From positions 62,001 to 126,000 of the forward strand of contig NZ_AQXL01000132.1 in NCBI RefSeq assembly GCF_000376225.1: a DNA stretch of 64,000 bases, written 5' to 3'. The stretch comes from Effusibacillus pohliae DSM 22757 (GTDB taxonomy: Bacteria; Bacillota; Bacilli; Tumebacillales; Effusibacillaceae). Below, one piece after another: positions 48,522-55,630 of this stretch. Position numbers and translations under genes: made by a program. Each line of letters starts with the position of its first letter. Positions within the stretch are counted from its first letter, which is position 1. The notes beneath the pieces are model-generated. The model worked only from the letters and a program-made list of their open reading frames with translations, did no database searches and was not told the origin of the DNA.

Positions 48522-49549
48522 TGGCCGCCCCCCTGTCTCGAAAACAAACAATCCACCACCGGCAACCCACCGGCGATCTGTTGGATCGCATCCAGCAATT
48601 CATGCCGCGGCAAACGGTAGCCCTCCACCGAAACGGAATTGACCGTTACCGCCACAATGCGAATGGCACGTTCCGCCAACAGCCGTCCCCCTTTTCGCGC
48701 AAACCGCTTCCACCCGGCAAGCGTACCCATCATATGCGTCCCGTCCCGCAAAATCACCGTCTGCACCAGACCTTCCCACATCTCCAACAGCCGGTCGGTG
48801 ACAACGCCGGGAACCGCAACCGCCACGGCGTCTTCCGGCCAGTCCGGAATCGAACGCGGATGCAGCAATAACGGGTTTACACCCGACAGCACCTTCGGTT
48901 CCATACCCGGACCGCCTGCTGCTATGCAGGCGGTTGTTCTCGCAAGCGCCGCCAGCTCCCGCTCCCACTCCTGCTCAACCGGAGGGAGCTGCAAGCGCGC
49001 TAACGCAGCCCTGGTTTCCCTCGCCACATCGACAATCGTCCGACCGACGCTCGCTCCCGCGCACAACACGATCGCGTCCACCAGATCGGGGGTGGCGCTC
49101 GCCATCCGGTCAAACGCACCGTCGATCAGGTGCAGGCGCGCTCCCCATTTTTCAAGCTTCGCCAACAAGGTCCCCGCCTGCTCGACCTGGCGGACACCGG
49201 CCAACAGCACACTGCCCGGTTCTGTCACGCGCGCGATAAAAATTTCTCCCAGAGCGGAAGGCACTCCTGTCGCTTCCAGCAGTTCCAGCTTGGCCGTCGC
49301 TTGTTCCAGCGCATCGGCAGCGGTCGCAATCAGTCCGCCGGCGGGAGCTTGTACGGCTGGCTTCGCAACCCCGATCAGCGAGTCAAAGCGCTCCCCGTCC
49401 ACCCCAATGCTTTGGAGGGACAGGGAGACACCCGCTTGTGACGCTTCCTCAATGATCGTATTCAGCGCAGTCGTTTTTCCGGCATGTTTGGCTAGCCCGA
49501 TCATCGCCAGCCGGCGAACCCCCGCCGCCTGTACGTGCTCATACAGCAT
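48518..49549 (-). CDS. kamB: P-loop protein, probable lysine 5,6-aminomutase reactivase subunit KamB
   Basis: A 343-residue protein with a Walker A-like GLAKHAGKTTALN at about residues 18-30, then a region rich in Ala and Leu and a C-terminal domain with VAVPGVVTDRLLE and VTVNSVSVEGYRLPRHELLD. Proteins of this kind sit between kamA and kamC in clostridial lysine clusters and are called KamB. The role in mutase repair together with KamC is inferred from that conserved order. The ribosome site before the ATG at 49549 is weak, 17 bases after the kamA stop, so reinitiation is likely. Confidence 0.8.
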   Translation of the reverse strand: MLYEHVQAAGVRRLAMIGLAKHAGKTTALNTIIEEASQAGVSLSLQSIGVDGERFDSLIGVAKPAVQAPAGGLIATAADALEQATAKLELLEATGVPSALGEIFIARVTEPGSVLLAGVRQVEQAGTLLAKLEKWGARLHLIDGAFDRMASATPDLVDAIVLCAGASVGRTIVDVARETRAALARLQLPPVEQEWERELAALARTTACIAAGGPGMEPKVLSGVNPLLLHPRSIPDWPEDAVAVAVPGVVTDRLLEMWEGLVQTVILRDGTHMMGTLAGWKRFARKGGRLLAERAIRIVAVTVNSVSVEGYRLPRHELLDAIQQIAGGLPVVDCLFSRQGGGQ

Positions 49550-49565
49550 ACCGCACCACTGCCAA

Positions 49566-50891
49566 TCAGGCGTTTGCTTCCTTATGCGGCCGCCGGTCGA
49601 CCCGCTTCAATCCTTTCGGTTCGAGCCCCAGCGCCTGGTCGTTCAGCAGTTTCGCGACACCGATCGCTTCTTCTTTGTGGTGGGTGCAGCTGGGCGGGCA
49701 GCCTTTGTCTTCGTAGGTCGGTTCATGATAGACGGAAATGACGCCCTCGAAGTTGCGCAGCACCACCTTGCCGTGCCCCTGCGAAATCAGATATTGCGGC
49801 ATCACCGGAATCTTGCCGCCGCCGCCCGGTGCGTCCACAACGAACGTCGGCACAGCGTAACCGGACGTATGACCACGCAGCTGTTCCATAATCTCGAGTC
49901 CTTTCGAGACGGTGGTGCGGAAATGCTGAATCCCTTCCGACAGATCGCATTGGTAAATGTAGTAGGGACGCACACGCACTTTCACCAGTTCGTGCATCAG
50001 CTTTTTCATGATGTGCGGGCAATCGTTCACTCCCCGCATCAACACCGTCTGGTTGCCAAGCGGGATGCCGGCGTCGACGATTTTTTCGCAAGCCGCTTTC
50101 GCTTCCTGCGTCAATTCGGCCGGATGGTTAAAATGGGTGTTGATCCAAATCGGGTGATATTTTCGCAGCATGTTCAACAGATTGTCGGTAATCCGCTGCG
50201 GGAAGACCACGGGCGCGCGGGTTCCGATGCGGATGATCTCTACATGCGGGATCGTCCGCAGATTGGAAATGATGTATTCGAGCGTCTTGTCGTTCACCAG
50301 CAATCCATCACCGCCCGACAGCAACACGTCACGGACTTGTGGCGTGCGGCGGATGTAGTCGATCGCCTGGTCCAACTGTTGCTTCGGCACCGATTGTCCG
50401 GGTACGCCCGAAAACCGGCGGCGCGTGCAGTGGCGGCAATACATCGAGCACTGGTTGGTGATCAGAAACAGCACGCGATCCGGATAGCGATGCGTCAGCC
50501 CCGGCGCCGGCGCATCCTCGTCTTCATGCAGCGGGTCTTCCATATCGTACGGGGAACGGGTCATTTCGTCCGACAACGGAACCGCCTGCAAGCGAATCGG
50601 GCAATTCGGATCATCCGGATCCATCAGCATCGCGTAATACGGTGTAATCCGCAGCGAGATCGTTTCCCGCACATGCTTGATGCCTTCGATTTCCTTTTCC
50701 GTCAGATTGATCACTTTCGACAATTGCTCCAGGTTGTTGATCGTGTGAGTCAGCTGCCACATCCAGTCGTTCCACTGCTCGTCGGTCACATCTTTCCACA
50801 GCTCGATATCGCGAAAATGTCGTTTCCGCCTGCCCGTTTTTTGCTGCACTTCATCCAGTGCCCGGCTCAAATCATCCATCGTTTGACTCAT
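49566..50891 (-). CDS. kamA: Lysine 2,3-aminomutase
   Basis: A 441-residue radical SAM enzyme. The iron-sulfur motif CSMYCRHC is at residues 148-155, GGDGL follows, and the PLP lysine is in DAPGGGGKIPV (about residue 333). C-terminal zinc-site cysteines appear in GCPPSCTHH. It converts L-lysine to L-beta-lysine, the entry to the pathway. The ATG at 50891 is chosen (GGGGG about nine bases before); a TTG precedes it by one codon. The kam context separates it from EpmB or glutamate 2,3-aminomutase. Confidence 0.96.
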   Translation of the reverse strand: MSQTMDDLSRALDEVQQKTGRRKRHFRDIELWKDVTDEQWNDWMWQLTHTINNLEQLSKVINLTEKEIEGIKHVRETISLRITPYYAMLMDPDDPNCPIRLQAVPLSDEMTRSPYDMEDPLHEDEDAPAPGLTHRYPDRVLFLITNQCSMYCRHCTRRRFSGVPGQSVPKQQLDQAIDYIRRTPQVRDVLLSGGDGLLVNDKTLEYIISNLRTIPHVEIIRIGTRAPVVFPQRITDNLLNMLRKYHPIWINTHFNHPAELTQEAKAACEKIVDAGIPLGNQTVLMRGVNDCPHIMKKLMHELVKVRVRPYYIYQCDLSEGIQHFRTTVSKGLEIMEQLRGHTSGYAVPTFVVDAPGGGGKIPVMPQYLISQGHGKVVLRNFEGVISVYHEPTYEDKGCPPSCTHHKEEAIGVAKLLNDQALGLEPKGLKRVDRRPHKEANA

Positions 50892-50950
50892 CAAAATCGG
50901 CCCCCTTCAGTTTGGTTGAATATGGTGAAATGCGAGGCGCACCCGCCACG

Positions 50951-52105
50951 TCAGGTTGCATACCGGTCGTTGTACACCGCCAGCAATTCCGGGTTCTCCC
51001 TGACCAGTTGCAGGGCAAGCTCCGCATGCCCTTTCGTGTAGCCGTTCCCGATCAGCATCGTCACATCCTTGCCGACTCCTTCCGCCCCCAACGCGGCTGC
51101 CGTGAAGGATGTCGCCATCGAGAAAAAGTAGATCGTGCCTTCCTCACGGGTCGCCAAGATGCTTGACATCTCTGTCCCCGGCACATTCACGCAATTGATG
51201 GTCAGATCGGCCAGCGCTCCATCCGTGGCCTGGTTGACCGCTTCCATCACCGCAAGCGGGTCGGTCGCGTCCAGATCAAGCACCACGTCCGCCCAGCCAA
51301 GCCGGCGCAGCAGGTTGCAAGCCGCTTCCCCGCGGTCGACGGCGATCAGCATCCCTCTGTTGTCAGTCCCTTTGGCGAAGGCCTCCTTGCCGGTGACGCT
51401 TTTGCCGTCAGTACCCGTGTCGACAGCCCCTTTATCGCCCCCGCTTTGGCCGCCGCCTTCACCCTTTCCACACGCTCCCAGATTGTTACGCGCCTGTTTC
51501 AGCACAAGCAGGCCCGATTTTCCGGAAGCGCCCAGCACAACCACTTTCTGTCCGGGTTGTACCAGTTTTTTCGTTTGCGCCGGTGCCCCGCAAACGTCAA
51601 GCACCGCCAGCGACACTTTGAGCGGCAGGTCGTCCGGCAATTTCGCGTACAGGCCGCTTTCGAACAGAATCGCTTTGCCGCGGATGTCAACCTGGCCCGA
51701 TTTTGGGTCGATCTGCAGAATCTCGTCGATCACAAGCGGCGTCAGGGAGAGCGAGACGAGGGTGGCGATCCGGTCGCCCGTCTGCAGGCTGCTGCGGTCC
51801 CGCAACTCCTCGCCGATTTCCGCCACCCGGCCGATCAGCATGCCGCCGGAACCGGTCACCGGGTTGTGGTGTTTCCCGCGCTCGGCCACAATGCGCCGCA
51901 TGATCCGGCCGATTTTCTGCAGATCGTCGTTCGCTTCCCCGCGAATCTGGGCGAAGGAGGCAGAATCGATATTGAGGGTCTCCACTTCGATCAGAATTTC
52001 GTTGCTCCAGCACTCCATCGTGTTATCGATCCGCCAGGCCGGCTGCGGCAGCACCCCCTTCGGTTCCAGCACTCGGTGCAGTCCATAACGATCGCCTTTT
52101 TTCAT
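50951..52105 (-). CDS. kdd: L-erythro-3,5-diaminohexanoate dehydrogenase
   Basis: A 384-residue NAD-dependent enzyme, longer than the 340-350 expected for Kdd. It begins MKKGDRYGLHRVLEPKGVLPQ as Kdd does, with GSGGMLIGRVAEIG and the Rossmann motif VVVLGASGKSGLLVLKQAR (187-206). Directly after it comes a Gly/Lys/Asp-rich stretch at about 209-249 that looks like an inserted loop. It oxidises 3,5-diaminohexanoate to 3-keto-5-aminohexanoate, the Kce substrate. ATG at 52105 behind GGAGGTGTCGG. First gene of the kam operon, downstream of a sigma-54 promoter. Confidence 0.92.
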   Translation of the reverse strand: MKKGDRYGLHRVLEPKGVLPQPAWRIDNTMECWSNEILIEVETLNIDSASFAQIRGEANDDLQKIGRIMRRIVAERGKHHNPVTGSGGMLIGRVAEIGEELRDRSSLQTGDRIATLVSLSLTPLVIDEILQIDPKSGQVDIRGKAILFESGLYAKLPDDLPLKVSLAVLDVCGAPAQTKKLVQPGQKVVVLGASGKSGLLVLKQARNNLGACGKGEGGGQSGGDKGAVDTGTDGKSVTGKEAFAKGTDNRGMLIAVDRGEAACNLLRRLGWADVVLDLDATDPLAVMEAVNQATDGALADLTINCVNVPGTEMSSILATREEGTIYFFSMATSFTAAALGAEGVGKDVTMLIGNGYTKGHAELALQLVRENPELLAVYNDRYAT

Positions 52106-52180
52106 CCGACACCTCCAACAAGTTCCCCAACAAAGTGATGTGAAGTTTCGCCAAATCTGAAATCTTCACACAACTGATTT

Positions 52181-52196
52181 TGCAATTTTCGCGCCA
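52181..52196 (-). promoter_or_regulatory. Sigma-54 promoter of the kam operon
   Basis: Minus strand TGGCGC-N5-TTGCA has exact sigma-54 spacing. It lies 75 bases before kdd, and a RocR-like sigma-54 activator gene is directly upstream. Confidence 0.85.
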
Positions 52197-52204
52197 ATCA
52201 AAAG

Positions 52205-52220
52205 TGCCGAATTTTTGGCG
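52205..52220. promoter_or_regulatory. Dyad next to the kam sigma-54 promoter
   Basis: TGCCGAATTTTTGGCG has the form TGCCRAA-N2-TTYGGCA with one mismatch, and the same dyad appears upstream of the activator gene (54133-54148). It lies only about 10 bases from the -24 element, unusually near for an enhancer. A half-site CGCCAAA also occurs at 52150-52156. Confidence 0.5.
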
Positions 52221-52264
52221 AACCGGGCACAAGCAGTTCGCTAGGATGCAGGCGGCATAGACAG

Positions 52265-52376
52265 GAGGATCAGGTCGAACAATAGCAAGCGGAGGGTGCA
52301 GCTGGAACAGCGGAGGGAACAGGAGCAGCGGGAGAAGGGAGATCGAGGGGAACAACAGGTGGGGGGTTGAAACATT
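52265..52376 (-). other. C-rich, G-poor tract, possible Rho utilisation site
   Basis: The minus-strand sequence between the activator stop and the kam promoter is rich in C and T and nearly lacks G over about 110 bases (for example TGTTCCCTCCGCTGTTCC). This is the composition of Rho entry sites. It would stop activator transcripts before the kam operon. The remaining gap, 52377-52474, has GC-rich repeats but no clear intrinsic terminator. Confidence 0.45.
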
Positions 52377-52474
52377 GCATGGCCGATTCTCTCACAACAC
52401 TGCAGTAGGGTCAGAACGGGGCAACACAGCAGCCGCCGGGCCCGCCTCGTCCGGCTGCCGCTGCAGCCGCCCGC

Positions 52475-54058
52475 TTATTTTTTTCTGGTGATCCGGTACT
52501 GCAGGGTTTGCCGGGGGATGCCGAGGCGCTTCGCCGCTTGCAGGACATTTCCGTTCGTTTCGTCCATGACCGCGCCTGTGATCGTCCGTTCGATCCGCTC
52601 AAGGAACTCGCGCAGCGGCAAACCGGACCGCTTGAACGCGTCCAGAACGCTGCCGAACGGATTGAGAACGCCATCCGTGTCACCGGCGGCTCCGCTCTCT
52701 ACAACAGCCGGATCCGCTTGAACCGCTTTTCTCCGCTGCAGCAGCCGCTCTTCGCCAATCTCTCCGCTCCCTTCTCTGCTCGTTTTGCCCTGTCCAAGCG
52801 GCGCAGCCGTCTGCTCCGCTCCCAGGGCTCCGTCCTGTCGGCCCGCCGCCTGCGCGATCTGCCACGGGATCAAATCCAACCCGATTTCCCGGTCGCGCAC
52901 CAGATTCATCGCCCCTTCGATCGCATGCTGCAATTCGCGCACGTTTCCGGGCCACTCGTACCGCAGAAAACACCGCTCGACATCGGGCGACACTCGTTCC
53001 ACCTGTTTCTGAAACCGCTCGTTGTACATGTCCAGAAAATGCCTCGTCAACAGCGGAATATCCGCTTTTCGTTCGGCCAGCCGTGGGAGATGGAGCGACA
53101 CCACATTCAACCGGTAGTACAGATCAGGACGCAGCTGTCCCGTTTGAATCGCTTGCAGCGGATCGGTGTTGGTAGCGGCCAGCACGCGGACGTCGACCGG
53201 CGTCACTTTCGTGTCCCCGATCCGTCGCACCAACCCTTCCTGCAGCACCCGTAGCAGCTTCGCCTGCAGTTCAAGCGACATCGAGTTGATCTCATCAAGA
53301 AACAGCGTTCCCCCATCGGCCAACTCAAACAGCCCTGGCCGATTCTCCGCCCCCGTAAAGCTGCCTTTCACCGTCCCGAACAGCAGCCCTTCCAGCAGCG
53401 TAGCCGGGAGCGCCGCACAATTTTGCGCGATAAACGGCTTTTTCCGGCGCGGCGACAGATTGTGGATCGCCTGTACGAACAATTCTTTGCCGGTGCCCGT
53501 TTCCCCGCATACCAGCACGGACGAATCGGTGGCGGCAGCCCGCGCGGCCAGTTCCTTCATCTGCAACATGCGCGGGTCGCAAGTCACAATGTCGTCAAAC
53601 GTGTAGCGCGCTTCCATCGCCGACCGCGGTTTCGCTTTGCGCGGCGCCACCATGCTCGCCTGCAGGTCAATCAATTTTTCCGCCAGTTCCTTGACCTGCG
53701 TCAGATCCTTCGCCACCTCAAACGCCCCGATCAACCGTCCGTTCGAAAAAATCGGCAAGGTGCTGTTCACCGTATGCACTTTCTTGCCGTGCACATTCGT
53801 GTAGGTCTGCCGCACATGCTCCAGCGGTTTGCCGGTGGCCAGTACCTGCAGCAGCGTGCTCGTCTCGTTTTTCAGCGATGGAAACACGTCCAGTACATGT
53901 TTGCCGATCACCTCCTCCGGCGCCAACCCGTCCAGCCGGCCGGCCGCCTCGTTGTAAAAAATGGTGATGCCCTCCCGGTTGACCGCATGAATCCCTTCCT
54001 CGATCGATCCGAGAATCGCGCGCAGCATTTCCAGTGTATTCACCGTTTTTGATTCCAT
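52475..54058 (-). CDS. RocR-like sigma-54-dependent activator of the kam operon
   Basis: A 527-residue enhancer-binding protein. A PAS domain covers about residues 10-125. The AAA+ domain has Walker A GETGTGKE, the sigma-54 loop GSFTGA, Walker B TLFLDEINSM and [11 protein letters not shown] long low-complexity linker (about 400-455) follows, then a Fis-type helix-turn-helix (NVLQAAKRLGIPRQTLQYRI). The PAS and AAA+ sequence closely resembles Bacillus RocR, the arginine/ornithine-responsive activator. By analogy the PAS may sense lysine or beta-lysine (inference). ATG at 54058 behind GGGGAGGGG. Target: the sigma-54 promoter at 52181-52196. Confidence 0.9.
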   Translation of the reverse strand: MESKTVNTLEMLRAILGSIEEGIHAVNREGITIFYNEAAGRLDGLAPEEVIGKHVLDVFPSLKNETSTLLQVLATGKPLEHVRQTYTNVHGKKVHTVNSTLPIFSNGRLIGAFEVAKDLTQVKELAEKLIDLQASMVAPRKAKPRSAMEARYTFDDIVTCDPRMLQMKELAARAAATDSSVLVCGETGTGKELFVQAIHNLSPRRKKPFIAQNCAALPATLLEGLLFGTVKGSFTGAENRPGLFELADGGTLFLDEINSMSLELQAKLLRVLQEGLVRRIGDTKVTPVDVRVLAATNTDPLQAIQTGQLRPDLYYRLNVVSLHLPRLAERKADIPLLTRHFLDMYNERFQKQVERVSPDVERCFLRYEWPGNVRELQHAIEGAMNLVRDREIGLDLIPWQIAQAAGRQDGALGAEQTAAPLGQGKTSREGSGEIGEERLLQRRKAVQADPAVVESGAAGDTDGVLNPFGSVLDAFKRSGLPLREFLERIERTITGAVMDETNGNVLQAAKRLGIPRQTLQYRITRKK

Positions 54059-54132
54059 CCGGTATCCCCTCCCCGGTCGATACTGATGTTACCTTTACTA
54101 TGTCTGAATGCCGGATTTTGAGCAAGTATTTT

Positions 54133-54148
54133 TGCCAAAAGTTCGGCA
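54133..54148. promoter_or_regulatory. Dyad upstream of the kam activator gene
   Basis: TGCCAAAAGTTCGGCA is a dyad (6 of 7 paired positions) matching the one at 52205-52220. It lies 75 bases upstream of the activator start, so autoregulation is possible. A sigma-54-like TGGCA...TTGC here has one base too many in the spacer. Confidence 0.5.
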
Positions 54149-54210
54149 TTTGCATGACCGGCAAAAGAAAGCCCCGGCCGCCTGCGACCGGGATCTGCAT
54201 GAACCGATTT

Positions 54211-55479
54211 TTAACCGACCTTGAATTTGCCGACCGTTTGTTGCAGCTCCAGTGCCAGCTCACTGAGCGATGCGGCGGATGCGGCGATTTGTTCCACCGA
54301 CGCCAACTGTTCCCGTGATGCGGCCGCCATGCCCTGCGAGCTGGACTGCGATCTGCCGGCGATCCCCACCATCTCCTCGACCGATTGGCACACCTGCTGC
54401 GAACCGGCCGCCATCTGTTGCGATACGGCCGCGATCTCCGCCAGCTGGCCGGCGATCTGCTGAGCGATTTTGACGATGCGGCCGAACGATTCGCCAGCCG
54501 CCTGAAACAGTTCCCTGCCGGACTGAACCGCGTCGATCCCTGTGTCCATCGTGTGCACCGCGCGCGTCGTATCCGCCTGGATTTCTCGAATCAACTCCGC
54601 GATCTGGCCGGCCGATTGTTCCGATTGCTCGGCCAGTTTGCGCACCTCGTCCGCGACCACCGCAAAGCCTCGGCCGTGCTCGCCCGCCCTTGCCGCTTCG
54701 ATCGCCGCATTGAGCGCCAACAGATTGGTCTGGGAAGCGATCCCTGTAATCACTTCGACAATCTGCCCGATCGCTTGCGAACGATCGCCCAGCTGTTTGA
54801 TCACCGCGGCCGAATGGTGGACCGATGAATGGAGCGAATCCATCTGATCGGCCGCTTGTATGACCGATCGATGGCCTTGTTCCGCCTGCTGCAACATTTC
54901 GGCAGACGCTTCGGAAACGGCAGCTGAACTGTCTGCCACCCGCTGAATCCCGCCGGCCATTCCCTCGATCGCCCGCTTGCTTTCATGCAGGCCCTTCGCC
55001 TGCGTTTCCGCTCCCGCCGCCACATCCTGAATGGCGTCCGCAATCTGATGGATCGCTTGCGTGCTTTCCGCCGCACTCGCCGACAATTGTTGCGACAGGG
55101 AAGCCGTTTGCAAAGCGCTTTCATTGACCTGTTTCAACACTTTCTCCCAGGCTTCGCTCATCCGGTTCATGGAGGCGGCAACCGGCGTCAGATGGCCGAC
55201 TTCGCCCTCATCGATGCGAGCGGTCAGATCGCCTGCCGCCAGCACTTCAATGTGTTCGATGATACGGGCCATCGGCGCCACAAACCGCCGGTAGTTGAAA
55301 CTGCTGATCAACGCTCCCATGATACCGCTGAAGACCGCAATATAGCCGATGGTACCCCACATCGCCAGACCTTCCAGATGATTCCCGTAGACGACTCCGA
55401 CCGATGTGACGACCGATCCCACTATGGCCAGCAGTGTCGAGCGGATCATATACCTGGCCAACGACAATGTTTTCGTCAT
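54211..55479 (-). CDS. Methyl-accepting chemotaxis protein with HAMP domain
   Basis: A 422-residue chemoreceptor. Two membrane helices (about residues 12-32 and 40-60) are joined by a very short loop ([12 protein letters not shown]), so there is no extracellular sensor domain. A HAMP-like segment ([22 protein letters not shown]) precedes a long MCP signalling domain with the tip [35 protein letters not shown]. Such receptors may sense membrane state, redox or temperature, or signal through partners. GAGGGGG precedes the ATG. It lies upstream of the kam activator, but with separate promoter space. Confidence 0.93.
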   Translation of the reverse strand: MTKTLSLARYMIRSTLLAIVGSVVTSVGVVYGNHLEGLAMWGTIGYIAVFSGIMGALISSFNYRRFVAPMARIIEHIEVLAAGDLTARIDEGEVGHLTPVAASMNRMSEAWEKVLKQVNESALQTASLSQQLSASAAESTQAIHQIADAIQDVAAGAETQAKGLHESKRAIEGMAGGIQRVADSSAAVSEASAEMLQQAEQGHRSVIQAADQMDSLHSSVHHSAAVIKQLGDRSQAIGQIVEVITGIASQTNLLALNAAIEAARAGEHGRGFAVVADEVRKLAEQSEQSAGQIAELIREIQADTTRAVHTMDTGIDAVQSGRELFQAAGESFGRIVKIAQQIAGQLAEIAAVSQQMAAGSQQVCQSVEEMVGIAGRSQSSSQGMAAASREQLASVEQIAASAASLSELALELQQTVGKFKVG

Positions 55480-55581
55480 GCTTCTGTCCCCCTCTTGTCC
55501 CGCTTGCTGTTCCTCACATTCTTTGCATTCTATTTATTCACATGGCTTCATCCGTTTCCTGCAGATTTTTCCATGCTCGCG

Positions 55582-55621
55582 AAAAAAAGGCCCATCGCCA
55601 TCCATTCGGACAACGACGGGC
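55582..55621 (-). terminator. Terminator of the SLH/YcdB-like gene
   Basis: Minus-strand stem GCCCGTCG / CGATGGGC (one G-U pair; 55614-55621 and 55590-55597) is followed by seven T residues (complement of 55582-55588). Confidence 0.85.
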
Positions 55622-55630
55622 GTTTCATTT

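Noticed and set aside
52288-52371. A charged, coiled-coil-like reading frame on the plus strand (Glu/Arg/Gln-rich)
   Set aside because: No start codon or ribosome site in frame; the purine-rich strand explains the composition.
54107-54125. A sigma-54-like TGGCA...TTGC upstream of the kam activator
   Set aside because: The GG to GC distance is one base too long for sigma-54; a sigma-A promoter is more likely.
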